Source of the DNA: Blepharisma japonicum | Lineage: Eukaryota; Ciliophora; Heterotrichea; Heterotrichida; Blepharismidae | Reading direction: 5' to 3' | Assembly (NCBI GenBank): GCA_949751835.1 | Contig: CATKHK010000077.1 | Span: forward strand, 62,001-126,000 | Length of the DNA stretch: 64,000 bases | In this document: piece after piece, positions 9,010 through 20,602 of the stretch | How the letters are laid out: each line of letters begins with the position of its first letter | Position numbering within the stretch: the stretch's first letter is position 1 | Notes under the pieces: model-generated | Told to the model about the DNA's origin: nothing | Database searches by the model: none | What the model saw: only the letters and a program-made list of their open reading frames with translations | Position numbers and translations under genes: made by a program

Positions 9010-9465
9010 TTAAAATTTTCTATCAAAATATCTGAATCTTTCCAGCTCCTTCAGCTGTGCTTCATAGTTTTCCCTGGAATTCTTTAATATTTTTTCTATT
9101 TGCAAGTTTGTATGAAAAATTTCAATAATATTTTGATTCAATTTTCCAAATTCATTAGCTTTTTCTTCTAATAGGTCTAGATAGTTTTTCATAGAAGCTA
9201 ATTGATCTTTGAATGGTTTCATGAGCTTTTCCAATCGAAAAGCAGTTTTTGTGTACATTTTTTCTATTACAAGTTCTTGGTTTGGTCTAGATAGACTTTA
9301 CATAGAGATTTCTAGCTCTTTATACCTGAAAGGTATAAATTTTAAAGTATTGGAAATAGATTCTGAGTATTCTTTAGCTTTTCTGAAACTTTCTTCAAAT
9401 CTGACGTAAAATCCTTGGACTGCTGAGTAGATTTTATTTGCGTTTTGTGGTAAAATAAAATCCAT
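9010..9465 (-). CDS. coiled-coil protein with one 15-nt intron
   Basis: 146 aa after splicing. Exon 1 (9465-9302) starts MDFILPQNANKIYSAVQGFY. The frame would stop at TAA inside the intron at 9287-9301; after removal it continues through PNQELVIEKMYTKTAF into a helical, charged C-terminal region (EEKANEFGKLNQNIIEIF) that looks coiled-coil. I do not recognise the family. The continuous frame alone would give only the last 82 residues. No signal peptide or membrane segment is seen. Confidence 0.7.
9287..9301 (-). other. 15-nt intron
   Basis: GTAAAGTCTATCTAG on the minus strand; it contains the in-frame TAA and its removal fuses the two frames. Confidence 0.82.
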
Positions 9466-9755
9466 AATGCCGATCTTATTTATTTGCTAGCGTAGTAATT
9501 ACTAATAATTTATATACCTACAATATCATTGCTTTTTAAAAATATCCTAGAGTTATAAAAGCTTAAATCAAATCATCTCTATAAGAATTAAGATCTTCGA
9601 TTAAATCTTAAGCTAAGCTTAAATCAGTAATCAAATATCTATAATCACTATTTTCTAACACATAATCTACAGCATTTAAATCTCGTCCTATTTCAAAGGG
9701 CATCCTTTAATGCTAATAACTCCTATAATTAATTATTACAATCATTTTAAAGAAT

Positions 9756-11336
9756 ATGGACGTGTTATTCGTTGCGTACTGCATATTTGGTGCTCTCATG
9801 CTCCTTATTCTCTTTTTCAACTACACAATAGTCAAATACTACACTGACACAAGTGAGCACTACCATTTAGCTACCATCGTCACAGTCCTATCTCTTTCAA
9901 TCACCCTATTTTGTGTCCTTCTAGTCCCAATAGATATTCTGATCGCATCAGGACGAGTAAAAGACATAAGTGATATAGATATCCCCAAAGAAACAGTCAG
10001 AAACATATTTTTAACTCTATTTTCTATCATGCTTCTATTAGCTTTTATGCTTATTCCTTTTGCGTATTTTTACGGAGAAGAACAGTTTGATGAAATCGAT
10101 TCTGATGGAAACGCGATATGTGAAAAAATCTGTGAAAGCATGAAATATACTGCCAGTTTTATGCTTATTTGTGCTGTGCTGGTTATTGTAGGACTCATTT
10201 TTAGGCCAGAAAAGGATGAATGGGGACAGGGAAAAGAATGAATCAGGCAGCTATTTGATGTGGAACATGTAGGAGAGGCTGCTATTTCTTTTACGGTGGC
10301 GTGCTTGACATTGGTAGGATTATTACTTTGGTGCTTTTATACTGCGTTTGGGATGGGAGCTATGCCTTTTACATTAATTAAAGGGAAAAAAAGTCTTGAA
10401 GAGGCCAAAAATGAGCTTGAAATGGATATTGGAGATGTCCGCGATAAAATCAGAGAAATTGAGATGAGATCAGCCAAAAGTAACACAAGAATGACAAGAA
10501 AAGAAAAAAGAGACAAAGCAAAACTCGAAAAAATGCAGAAAAAACTCATGGCAAAGTCCTCAAAAATCACTGAAAAACAAAAAGATAGTTCTCAGCTCCT
10601 ATCTAGACTATTGAAATTTTTAACCCCTTTCCGAGTCATGCTGGGAGTTTTGGCTTTGATTTTCTCCTTAATTTTCTTTTTTTCCTTATTTTTTGGAGCA
10701 ATTGACAGACTTATAAACTCTGACTGTGGATTTTCATGTGGATTTATTACTTCTTCATCATCTATTTTTAACCCTCTTGATTCTCTCCTTGTATATTTAT
10801 CCACAATGTTTCCTTTGGACTATCTGATATTTGGCTTATTAATCTTATATATATTCATTGCAAGTATTTATGGAATTGTGCGCTGGGGGATCCGTTTTCT
10901 ATGCGTCTCAGTAATTTCTATATAGGTCTTCACAATAAAAAAGAAAAGAACAATGCCTCAAGCTCTGCTTGTAGCATCAATAATAATGATGCTGGTGGTG
11001 CTTGGCATTTCTGTAGCCATTTTAACAGTCGTTCCGGCTTATACCACATTTGGCTCCCAAAAATTTGTATCAGATGGGAAAACTGTGGAGTGCTCCTTAG
11101 AAAATTTCAATGAAAATGAGTGCGTGATGTCCAATATTTCTAGCTTTTTTAATAGGTATTTTATAATCAGAATTTCTCTATCCATCCCGCTGTTTTCAGC
11201 AGTCGTATATTTGATGAACTGGCTGTTTATGGCTGTCTTCATTGTATGTGGGATCTCAGCAGCCATGCAAAAGCCTTCTTCGTCCTTTGAAGAAGACCTT
11301 GAGATCGAGGAGGAAGAAGAAGAAACATTTATATAA
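9756..11336 (+). CDS. LMBD1-type LMBR1-like multi-pass membrane protein
   Basis: 516 aa after splicing, close to the ~540 aa of LMBRD1, the lysosomal protein required for cobalamin export. Exons are 9756-10910, 10926-11155 and 11171-11336. The N-terminus holds several helices with the family pattern CVLLVPIDI. The central loop is a charged coiled coil (EEAKNELEMD to KITEKQKDSSQ). The segment after intron 1, IKKKRTMPQALLVAS, matches the (R/K)xRTxPQALL signature of LMBD1. One TGA (GKEWIRQLFDVEH) is Trp. The tail is acidic (EEDLEIEEEEEETFI). It likely sits in lysosomal or plasma membrane. The next gene starts 23 nt downstream on the same strand. Confidence 0.88.
10911..10925 (+). other. 15-nt intron
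   Basis: GTAATTTCTATATAG; it holds the in-frame TAG that would truncate LMBD1. Splicing gives CVSVFTIKKKRTMPQALL, matching the family. Confidence 0.88.
11156..11170 (+). other. probable 15-nt in-frame intron
   Basis: GTATTTTATAATCAG fits the consensus and has no stop. Splicing converts SFFNRYFIIRISLSIP into SFFNRISLSIP before the last membrane helix, a more compact and family-like join. Confidence 0.6.
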
Positions 11337-11359
11337 TAATTCATATAAATTTAAATAAA

Positions 11360-14122
11360 ATGACCTCAAACCAGGATGTTGTAGCAACGACTTTTGCGAT
11401 TTCTCAAAAAGAAAAAGAGTTAAAACAGAGGTTTTTTAATAATCAAAGGACAGTGACCCATAAACCTGAGCCAAAAATAGTCCAAGCACCAGACCCAAAA
11501 CTCCACAATTTCCTTGACGACATGCAAAATGTCCTTCAGCAGCAAACCAAAGGGACAATGGCTGGAGATCTGCTGAAAAAACAAGCTGCGATTATGCAAG
11601 AACAAGTAGATATTATTAAAGAAGACAGAAAAAACTTGCAAGAAGTGATACAACATCTTGCAATTAATAATACAAAAGAAAGCCAGGACCCAAGAAGAAT
11701 GATGGCAGAACTTCTGGCTCCTCTAAGCAAGCAGATTTTAGAGGTAAAAAATTACTATGAAGAGACCAAAATTGCAGCCAAAGGCATCACTGAACAAGTG
11801 ACAAATTTAAAATCTGCAATAAGCGAAAAAAGAAATACTGGGAAACTGCAGAAATCAGTGGAATTAAGCATTAATAAGTATAATAACCAGAAGAGCCAGT
11901 TCCAAAATAAGGTAAAAGAAGCAGAAATGATGGTAAATGAAGTAGAAGAAGCCGCACAAGAGAATTCATTAATAAATAAATGCCAGGATGGGATCAGGTA
12001 CTTGAGAGAACAGATAAAGGCCGTTAAAGATGATACTTTAACGGTAGAAAAAGAACTGCAGAATCGGTATAAGAGGATAATGGAGCAGTGTCAAACAATT
12101 AAGAATTTGCCTACTGAAATGTTTTTGCAGGAAAAAGATTATAGAGGAGCTGTACAGAGGATTCAGGAAAGTTTGGGTGGGGAGTTTAATTATGATGAAA
12201 CTTTGGAGGAAATTGAAAATTCAGTTGCAATTAAAAATACGTTGATGCTGGAATATAGACAAGGCACGCCAACTTATCCGAAGCTCAAAAAGGTAAATAT
12301 TTCGCCTGAAAGAGAAAAGAGTGGGTATCAAGGGCAACAGACCTTGAAAAGGAAGCAGACTGAGCTGCACCCTGCTCCTTTTGGGGGTAAGAAGACGTTT
12401 ACTATCAAGCCAAGCAATTTAACAAATCTGCCAACAGTGCCTCTTAAGCCTCCTTCTCCAGTCCCTATCAAAACAAAGCCACCCTCCTTCATAAAAACAG
12501 CTCCAAAAATGCCTGAAACCCAAAAATCAAAAGAAATTGAACAAGTCAAAAAATTCGATTTGCCTTCATTTACCTCCAAAATCCCAGCCGAAATCCAAAC
12601 AGAAGAAGTAAAACCAGCCCCTAAGCCAATTCCAGCTGCTTCTAAATCAAACCAAACTAAAATCACTGGGCCAGAAGCATTAGAAAACGATTTATACTCC
12701 GGTCTAAAAAGCCAAGAAACCCAAAACCCTCCTTTACAGTCCTTAGAAAGCCATACCACAGACGCTGTCACAAAATTCGTGCTAAACCAATTACTCTCAA
12801 AAGAAAAGTTCCAGATCGAAAAACCCCAAGGAAACAAAACAAAATGGCTTGGGGTTGACGGTATCAGCGACATGGTAAAGCACAATTTATTAATAGACTC
12901 CTTTACAATTGAAAAAGTAGGCCAACAAGTATTAGAAGAAGAAATAGAAAAAATGAGAACAAAAAATACCAAAAAAGAAGACTCGAAAAGAGATGAGTCC
13001 TATGCAGATGATTTTGAAGAAGACAATGAAGATTCTAAAGAGCACACTAAAGAACAGAAAAGTGATATACCAAGAATACCGATAAAGAAGCAAGAGGAAA
13101 ATAAAAAAAATACCCCGGTTTTGGAGCCTCCTGAAAGTGGGGATATTGAGTCTTTATTAAATCCGCGACTGCTTGGGATGATGAGTGCAGCAGCTGTTCA
13201 GCATTATATAACTGCATTAATTGAGTCTGGCCACCTGGGTCGTGCTCATTCTATTTCTCCACCAAGTTTGTTTGATAGAAATTCCACCCCTCCTACACAG
13301 ATTTTTAATCCTCCAGTACAGACTCCTATGACGAACCAAAATCAGTCAGATTTTACGATTTTGCCTCCACAAATTCAAACAAAAATAGAAATTCCTGAAG
13401 AACTGAAAGGATTTTTCGATACACCTATAGGAGAGCAGCTATTAAGAATAATTAAAGAAAATAAAAGCCAGAGTCCTCAGCAAATATTAGAAGAATGGGT
13501 CAAGCGCTATATGTCGACTCCTAGAGATCCTTTTACTCCTTTGAATTTGCAATACCCTCCAAGGCAGGAATTTAACCATGATAATAGGGAAAAAAGCATT
13601 TTTGGGGATATTTTTGCAAGTCAAATGCCAAAAACTCAGTTTAATGCGGAAAAAGAAGAAAATGCTATTAAGAAAGAGTCCATGGCGCCTAGGAGAGTTT
13701 TTGATATTCCGATTTTGAATTTGCAAAAAGCTGTGCCAAGCAGTCCTGGAACTCTTGCATTTTTGCTGTCGGAATCTGAATCCTCGTCTGGGATTTCTTC
13801 AGGATCTGTAGGTTCTGAGCTCTTTTTCTCTGAAAATCCAGGATTTTTGAGTGGATTTATTGATTTTGTGAAAAAGTCAAGGGAAATTGAAGAAGGGCAA
13901 GTTCCTGGGAGTTATGAGACTTCTGAAGGAGAAGTCAAACACCCTGAAATAGAGGGATTATCTTCAGGAGAAATTCCTTCTGAAGTTCTTTTGCCCAGCC
14001 CTCTTGGAATTGATAGAAATTGGGATAGAGTAAGAATTTCCACTTCAGATTTATTGTCAAATGAAGAAACCTTTGAGAAAAGCGAAGGGGAATTTGACCC
14101 TGCAGCAATTTTCAGCATTTAA
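11360..14122 (+). CDS. large coiled-coil, proline-rich protein, possibly ciliary
   Basis: 920 aa, continuous frame without TGA. The first ~300 residues are helical and rich in Lys, Glu and Gln, with long coiled coils (MQEQVDIIKEDRKNLQEV). Then comes a Pro-rich linker (about 340-430), an acidic stretch DESYADDFEEDNEDS that resembles sequences common in axonemal and centrosomal proteins, a short helical block (LLGMMSAAAVQHYITALIE) and a second block (LLRIIKENKSQSPQQILEEW). The C-terminus is Ser/Glu-rich. TALPID3/KIAA0586-type centriole proteins have a comparable arrangement, but I cannot claim homology. Function unknown. Confidence 0.75.
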   Translation: MTSNQDVVATTFAISQKEKELKQRFFNNQRTVTHKPEPKIVQAPDPKLHNFLDDMQNVLQQQTKGTMAGDLLKKQAAIMQEQVDIIKEDRKNLQEVIQHLAINNTKESQDPRRMMAELLAPLSKQILEVKNYYEETKIAAKGITEQVTNLKSAISEKRNTGKLQKSVELSINKYNNQKSQFQNKVKEAEMMVNEVEEAAQENSLINKCQDGIRYLREQIKAVKDDTLTVEKELQNRYKRIMEQCQTIKNLPTEMFLQEKDYRGAVQRIQESLGGEFNYDETLEEIENSVAIKNTLMLEYRQGTPTYPKLKKVNISPEREKSGYQGQQTLKRKQTELHPAPFGGKKTFTIKPSNLTNLPTVPLKPPSPVPIKTKPPSFIKTAPKMPETQKSKEIEQVKKFDLPSFTSKIPAEIQTEEVKPAPKPIPAASKSNQTKITGPEALENDLYSGLKSQETQNPPLQSLESHTTDAVTKFVLNQLLSKEKFQIEKPQGNKTKWLGVDGISDMVKHNLLIDSFTIEKVGQQVLEEEIEKMRTKNTKKEDSKRDESYADDFEEDNEDSKEHTKEQKSDIPRIPIKKQEENKKNTPVLEPPESGDIESLLNPRLLGMMSAAAVQHYITALIESGHLGRAHSISPPSLFDRNSTPPTQIFNPPVQTPMTNQNQSDFTILPPQIQTKIEIPEELKGFFDTPIGEQLLRIIKENKSQSPQQILEEWVKRYMSTPRDPFTPLNLQYPPRQEFNHDNREKSIFGDIFASQMPKTQFNAEKEENAIKKESMAPRRVFDIPILNLQKAVPSSPGTLAFLLSESESSSGISSGSVGSELFFSENPGFLSGFIDFVKKSREIEEGQVPGSYETSEGEVKHPEIEGLSSGEIPSEVLLPSPLGIDRNWDRVRISTSDLLSNEETFEKSEGEFDPAAIFSI

Positions 14123-15021
14123 ATAATTTATATATTAGCAAAATTAAATTTTTAATCATTCTGATTTTCGGGATTATGAATTAGTTTAAATAATTAGGTT
14201 TAAATGCAGATTGTCTATTATAAAATTATTAGTATATATTTCAAGCTGGCCAAAAGCCTAATATTAAATTCATTTTTATTCATTTACATATATAATAATA
14301 TTACCTTAAATATAATAATACATATAAGCTTAATTTCTAATTGACTCTGAATGCTTAATTTTCTTCCTTAAACATATTATATGATTTATTACTCATTTTG
14401 ACATCAATTGATTTAAACCCCAATTCCTGGAGTTGATGTACAAATTTGAGTTCAGAATTATATATTAAAATTACGAGATTAATTATTAGTTAATGATTAA
14501 AACCAGGCTGTATATGAATTTGTATAAAATATAAAATGTAATATAAAAAATGCCCAGAGAATATTTAATATATATATGCCATTAATTTTTAAGAGTTGAA
14601 AAATCATTTTATATAAACAATATGAAATTATTGCAATAAGGAAAATAATTTCCACAGGTTGAATAATTAAAATAGGTTAAGATAAAATAATCTCAGTAGC
14701 TTCTCTACTCTAATTTACTTAGTATTTCACTTACTTAAGGCGATAAAGTATTTTGGTAATTTTATTCGAAAATCATAACCATAAAATAATCTTAGCAATT
14801 AAATTCTTTAATGAAAGATTTTTACACCCGGCATTAATATTTCGAATCATGCTTTGATTATTCTTATATTAAAAAAAAATGTTAAAAATAACCTTTCAAA
14901 GCAGAATTTTCGCCTACGTCATCTCTTCATCTTTTAAAAATGTTTCAACCTTATATCTTTTTCTTTGGTGATTTTATGGTGTGTGTGCATTATATATATA
15001 ATTATTTTTTTATCAGTAACT
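14123..15021. other. long AT-rich spacer upstream of kinase
   Basis: Very AT-rich. A short GT run followed by alternating TA (about 14978-15002) lies just before the kinase start. No gene seen. Confidence 0.6.
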
Positions 15022-16155
15022 ATGGGAAACTGTTGCAGTCACCAAAGCGGAGACATGATGGACTCTCAACTACCAATATCGCGCTCCCACTTTCAATTTA
15101 ATTACATTATCGGCAGAGGAGGCTTTGCGAAAGTCTGAAAAGCCTTACGCTGTAACTCCAAAAAAGAATATGCTATAAAAGTTATGCCAAAAGTAAAAGT
15201 TTTGGCACGAAGTTCCATTAACAGCATCCTGAACGAGATGTCTTTCTTAAGTACTTTGAGAAGTCCAAGCATTGTAAACATGCATTATGCCTTTTATGAC
15301 AGCGAAAACTTATATTTAGTCCTCGATCTCATGCCTTGCGGAGATCTTAGATTCCATTTGTCTCAAAGAAAAAAAAAATTTTCCGAAAAGCAATCGAAAT
15401 TTTTTATTGCGAATATTGTGAGAAGTCTGGTATTTATCCATGGATCTCATGTTATTCATAGAGATTTAAAGCCGGAAAATTTATTATTTGATGATAAAGG
15501 TTATCTTCACTTAACTGATTTTGGAACGGCAATTAACTTGGACGAGAAAAATGGAAATTGAATGGGAGGGACTCCACAATATGCAGCCCCAGAGATGGTG
15601 CTGAGAGAAGAGCAAACGGTAGCGATTGACTACTATGCCTTAGGTGTTATATTATATGAGCTGATGACAGGCAAAAGGCCATATGAAGGAAAAAACTGAA
15701 AAGAAATGTATGAGCTTATGAAAAACGAATTTAGAGTAAGAGAAAGTGACTTACCAACGGGATGGTCAACTGATGCATTGGATTTAGTGAACAATGTAAG
15801 ATTTACTTAGTTGCTGAGAAAACAACCAGAGATGAGATTAGGATTTAATGGACCCGAAGAGGTAAAAAGTCACCCATGGCTAAGAGATATTGATTGAACT
15901 GAAATTTCTAATGGGTTAATAAGAGCTCCATTTCTTCCAAACCCAACAGCTTCTAATTTCAACCAGTTTGTTGAATTTTCACTTAATGGGAATGAAGATA
16001 AAGAAGCATTGAGCAAAAGCAAAGATTTGCTCAAAGATGAAGTAACTCATTCACTTTTTTCTGGGTTTTACTACAATGAACTCGCGCCGTACTCAGGCTC
16101 AGTTTCTAACCCAGATCTTCCTCTATTATATCAGTATAGTCCTAAATCAAAATAG
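15022..16155 (+). CDS. N-myristoylated serine/threonine protein kinase (AGC-like)
   Basis: 372 aa after one intron. It begins MGNCCSHQS, a Gly2 myristoylation signal with two Cys for palmitoylation, so membrane attachment is likely. Kinase motifs in order: Gly-rich loop [11 protein letters not shown] (Trp is TGA), AIKVM lysine, [28 protein letters not shown], and the late arginine region QPEMRLGF. After the catalytic domain it ends [10 protein letters not shown] with an AGC-like C-terminal tail. Four TGA codons (KVWKA, NGNWMGG, GKNWKEM, RDIDWTE) fall where Trp or a large residue is acceptable. The intron 15796-15810 removes an in-frame TAG. Substrate unknown. Confidence 0.92.
15796..15810 (+). 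other. 15-nt intron
   Basis: GTAAGATTTACTTAG, phase 0, contains the in-frame TAG. Splicing joins LVNN to [12 protein letters not shown], the expected subdomain XI of the kinase. Confidence 0.93.
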
Positions 16156-16445
16156 TCAATTTATGTAGTAAAAATATTATAATATGTTATAATTTCTTTA
16201 AAAAAATAGCTGATAAACTTAAATAATATTTTTTTATTAGAGTTATTAGCGTTTCAGATAATAACCTTTAAATTTTTCTAATAAAGAATTTTCATTTAAA
16301 AGTTTCAATAATGGAAATAATGCAAGCCAAATATTTAATATACATAAAAAACCTTTGCTCCAATTTTTATTTATTTCAGAATAATTAGGAGAAATGCCTA
16401 ATAATCAAGCTACTTTCATTTTATTTACTCAATATTAAATCTTAA

Positions 16446-17795
16446 ATGTCAGAAGTTAATTCTCAATTAAATTCTTCAAAGAAGTCTAGCATATTTTCCT
16501 TCGGCAATGAAACAGTGCGATTAGAAAATGAAATTAATTATTTTACTCGAAAACTTGAGCACGAAAGAAGACTATCTCTTTTACTTGACAAGGATTTAAA
16601 AGAAATAAAGCAAAGTATCGCAAATACCAAAAAAAATAAAAATCAAAAATTCACCACATTAAAGGCTCAAGACAAGATAAAAGCTTTAGAAATTCGTCTT
16701 GAAGCCGTAAATAAACAGCTTGGAGAAGTTAGAGGCAAAACCCGAAAGCTTATAAATGAAATTGACTGCATGAGAAAAAACGCTCAAGGCTACCATACTG
16801 GAAATTTAAGCGCAAAAAAAGAATTAGAAAGGGCACGATCCCAAATTATTGAGACTAACAGAGTATCTGCTGAGATACAAAAAACAATTGAAAAATATAA
16901 TGAAAATATATTAAGCACACACAGCAAGTTTGAAAGCAATCGAGATATTTTAGCTGAAAGCCTCAGCTTAATGAAATCTAATTATTTAGAAGACAAAATT
17001 GAAGGGACAAAATTCAGACAAGGCTTCACTGTGAATTTCGCTCAGCCAATAGCAGACGCATCAGAAATGCATGGAATTTATAAAAACCAAGCCCAAAAAT
17101 GGTCTGAAAAGTGCAAAAAAATGACTTCGGAAAAAGAAAGAATAAGAATGCGGGTATCTGATCTAAATTCTGCTATGGAAGAAATGAAGGCTCAAAGTAA
17201 ACTAAGCAGCTTAAAAGACGTAGTCGATCTCTTTACTAGTAGTATAAATGATCATTCCAAGCTAAGCCACTATTTCTATACAATTTCTGAAGAAATCTTT
17301 GAAGTAAGTGAAAAAGTAAGGCTAAATAGAGAAAAAGTCGAAGAAATAAGCAAAGGTTTTAATGAAGAAATAAAAATAGAAAGCATTGAGACTGGAAAAG
17401 AAAATTTAAAAAAAATAGCAAAGGAAAAAGAAATAGTGAGAGCAAAGCTAGGAAAGATTCGGGAGAAAATTAACACCTTGCCAGATGGGTTTAGAATGGT
17501 AACTGAAGAGCTTTTAAAGCTGGGGATAAATAATGAAGTTGAGCTTCCTGATTTAGATGAAGATACAGTGACAAAAGTGATGTTTGAGTTAGAAGAATCA
17601 ATCAATTCTGTTATGTATTGAAGGAAGATAACAATTGACCAAAAACCAGAGTCTTCTCCATCTAAACAAAAGCTTGATATTAACGAAGTAGACATAGATA
17701 AACTTATAGAAGATGATTTGCCAAATATTCCGATGACTTTTAAAGATTTTCAAATAAAAGCAATTAGATCGATCGGCAAGCTTTCTGAAAGCTAA
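16446..17795 (+). CDS. coiled-coil protein (449 aa)
   Basis: Almost entirely helical and charged, with long heptad-rich segments from about residue 20 to 400 (RLENEINYFTRKLEHERR at the start). The standard-code frame ends at TGA after VMY; read as Trp it continues WRKITIDQKPESSPSKQ to TAA at 17793-17795. No catalytic or membrane feature is visible. The family is not recognised; a structural cytoskeletal or basal-body role would fit the composition, but that is inference. Confidence 0.75.
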
Positions 17796-17871
17796 TAATA
17801 TGCTGCTTAATAATAAAATGCATTATAAAATCCCCGTGAAATTATCCTCTTTAAATAATTGTTATCAATAA

Positions 17872-18534
17872 TTATTTCATTTTTTTCAGCTCATTTAATT
17901 CTTCATTTATTCGGTTTATGCTTTTCTTTATGCTTGCTATAGGTTTTATTTGCAATTTTATTTTGTTTTTATCTATAATAGCTTTATTGATTTTTTCTAT
18001 TAATTCAGTCAAATCCTCTGTGCTTTGACTGACTTCCTGTGTAGCTATAAATTCTCTTTGTTCAGGCATACTAAAAAAGAATTCATCTTGATCAGAATAA
18101 GTTTCAGTTGAGCTGGATAAAATCTCAGTTGAATCTGAATGGCTTCTATTTAAAATATCAATAGGGTTATCTATTACAACTTCGTCAATAAACTCGTCTA
18201 AGCAAATGGCAGCATAATTTAGACCTTTTTTCATTTCTAAGCACAGTTTTGAATTATTTTGAATTCCCACTTTATCTAATGTAATATAGTCGTTGTCTGA
18301 TAAAAAGCGAAAACCACAAGACCCGGGCTCGAATTCTATCATCATTTTAAGATCGAAATCTCCGATGAGGCCTAAATTGTCGATTAGGAACAATTTAAGC
18401 TCTTTAAGAGTCATATATTTTGACACTATAAAGGATTTCCAGTTATAGGTGTCTCAGTCTTCTGAGCTTGAGATAACGCAAGCTTCAATATGTGTGGAAT
18501 TTATATCAGATATCATTATATTTATTTTTTGCAT
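17872..18534 (-). CDS. hypothetical protein with possible beta-grasp N-terminus
   Basis: 220 aa when one TGA (SSSEDWDTYNW) is read as Trp. Start is the upstream ATG (MQKINIMISD); MISD six codons later is an alternative. The first ~95 residues (FIVSKYMTLKELKLFLIDNL, then ITLDKVGIQNNSKLCLEM) have the strand-helix-strand spacing and the closing pattern of ubiquitin-like or coilin-type folds. The C-terminal 60 residues are helical and basic (INKAIIDKNKIKLQIKPI). It lies convergent to the coiled-coil gene with a 76-nt gap. No firm family assignment. Confidence 0.65.
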
Positions 18535-18598
18535 CAGTTAATTAATGAAATTTACATTGTATTTTATAAAAATATATAGAAATAATCAATTACTAAGA

Positions 18599-19921
18599 TT
18601 AATATCTTGGCCTGTCTTTGATGATCCAAACATAGTCAATCTCAGTCAATGCTTGAGAACTGAATTGTTCCCAATACATATGAGTGGTATTAAAAGCAGT
18701 TAGTCTTCCATAACCATAATCGCTGCTTAGATATCTCGCATAAGGTGCTGGGGTGCTAGAAACTGGATTATTCTTCTCATAATTCCCTGCTCCTCCACTT
18801 TCTATATAAATCGGTGCATTTGCATTAATATGCATATTTTGGCTATCGAATTCGCTGTTAACAGTCATGTTTTTATAAATGGCAACATCTCGTTCGTAGT
18901 TATGAACGTGGCCTTGGAGTACAAGGTCGACACTATTATTATAGAAAATATCTTCTAATATTGGTCTGATAACTGCTGGCTGATTTGCACAGTTGTCCAT
19001 GATAGAACTATCATTTAATTGTTGTGAACAGTACAGTGGATGATGCATAAGGACAACGATCCAGGGTCTGATATCTCTGTTTTGATTGGCGGCGGCTAAA
19101 TCATTACTAAGCCATTGAGTTTGGACTTCAGCTTCAGTCTGATAAGAACTGTGGAAATAGGAGTTTGAGTTTATTAATACAAAATGGACTGGACCAAGGT
19201 TTAAAGAATAAAAATAGCCAGTTCCTTGATTATATCCATTATTAGGCATGCTAAATCTTGACTTGTAGTGGCTATAGTTGTTGAAGCTTTCATGATTTCC
19301 TGGTTCTACCATATACGGAAAACTCGCGACTATAGGTTCGACCATATTCAAATAGTCGTCTCCGATCTTTCCATTATCAGTATCTAGGTCATAAGCAATA
19401 TCTCCCATATGTAAAATTCCTAAATAATTCCTTGATTTCGACTCTTCTTCCAATAAATATTTCGTAAAATGCCCTATATGTCCAGATCCCCAGTCTCCCA
19501 AAATTACCATAGAAATAGAGTTATCTACATCATAAAAAGTTGTAGAATTATCTGGAGTTCTTCCACTGAAAACATAAGTTTTCGATTTAATTCCGGTGTT
19601 ACTGACTTGGTACTCATACCAACAAGAAGGGATAAGATCTGTAAATAAAGCTGTATGAATAAATTGGTAATGATTGTAGGTCGTATTTCCTTGTAAAAAT
19701 TTAGTGCTTTGAGCTGTAACAGCGGTAAAGTTAGAAGGGGAAGGGACATTTCCACAGAGAATTGGCCGATAAAATGCTTTAGGGAATGCTGAGAGGTAGG
19801 TTACCCAGGTGACACGAATTTGGTTGGGCTCTGAAGTCCAGGATAAATGAATTTGCGAAGGGTGGATTAAGCCTAAAGAAATCGATGCTTGAGTGATAAG
19901 AAGGATAAGCAGGTGCATCAA
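18599..19921 (-). CDS. purple acid phosphatase
   Basis: 440 aa metallophosphatase that hydrolyses phosphomonoesters at low pH. A signal peptide (MMHLLILLITQASISLGL) sends it to the secretory or lysosomal route. An N-terminal fibronectin-like domain (IHLSWTSEPNQIRVTWVT) precedes the catalytic domain. All five family blocks are present: GDWG (Asp143), GDIAYD (Asp174, Tyr177), GNHE (Asn209), MHHPLY (His293) and GHVHNYER (His338, His340). The Tyr after the second block is the charge-transfer ligand that gives the purple colour. Several N-glycosylation sites (NFT, NTT, NDS, NMT) fit secretion. Complete and apparently active. Confidence 0.95.
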   Translation of the reverse strand: MMHLLILLITQASISLGLIHPSQIHLSWTSEPNQIRVTWVTYLSAFPKAFYRPILCGNVPSPSNFTAVTAQSTKFLQGNTTYNHYQFIHTALFTDLIPSCWYEYQVSNTGIKSKTYVFSGRTPDNSTTFYDVDNSISMVILGDWGSGHIGHFTKYLLEEESKSRNYLGILHMGDIAYDLDTDNGKIGDDYLNMVEPIVASFPYMVEPGNHESFNNYSHYKSRFSMPNNGYNQGTGYFYSLNLGPVHFVLINSNSYFHSSYQTEAEVQTQWLSNDLAAANQNRDIRPWIVVLMHHPLYCSQQLNDSSIMDNCANQPAVIRPILEDIFYNNSVDLVLQGHVHNYERDVAIYKNMTVNSEFDSQNMHINANAPIYIESGGAGNYEKNNPVSSTPAPYARYLSSDYGYGRLTAFNTTHMYWEQFSSQALTEIDYVWIIKDRPRY

Positions 19922-20602
19922 TTTATTATAAAGCCATTAAAGGCTGCAGGAAATATGCTGACATGAATGGATAATAGCTGGAAAGTGGCGGTTTTCAGGA
20001 GTTATCTATGAATAATCATATAAGTGGGGAGCGAATTAAATAGTTTAGTGAGTGTCTTGATAATTATTATTTAATATGAATTTTTGAATAATTTAAAATA
20101 TATAATGGATTTATATATTTTTTACATTAGAGATCATTACTAAACCTAAGTAGTTTAGATAATAAGAATTAATATATAAACTGTATTAAAAGTTATAGGA
20201 ATTAGAGTGCAAGCTATTGATAGAAGTTTTTATATAGAACAAAGAGAAAAAAAGATAATTTAAGATTTAACTGAGAAATGAAAGAACTAGATTGAATAAT
20301 AGTAATATTCCTTGAGCCATTTAATGTTTAAAAATTTTATCACGTATTAATCCAAATGGCTTAATATTTTTAGAGCTGAATGTATAATGTAAAAGCCATT
20401 TATAAATCGTTTTTTGTGTCATTTTATAGAATGAATCTAAATTCTATTTTTGAGAAGTAGTATACAATAGTTTTGATATAAAACTTAATGTCAAATCCGT
20501 AACCCATGACATTTAAAAAAATTACTAAAAATGCGTACCATAAAAAGTAGCATATAGAATTATGGGTGTTTTTATTAATCTATAGATGGACTTTATTATG
20601 GC
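19922..20602. other. AT-rich spacer
   Basis: No gene, RNA or repeat recognised between the phosphatase and the eroded frame at 20603-20935. Confidence 0.55.

Noticed and set aside
15152-15166. GTAACTCCAAAAAAG in the kinase N-lobe
   Set aside because: No TA at 9-10, and the encoded residues supply the normal spacing between the Gly-rich loop and the AIK lysine.
18318-18345. tRNA T-arm-like sequence CCCGGGCTCGAATTC
   Set aside because: Lies in a conserved-looking coding frame on the minus strand (EPGSCGFRF) and no acceptor or anticodon stem can be folded around it.
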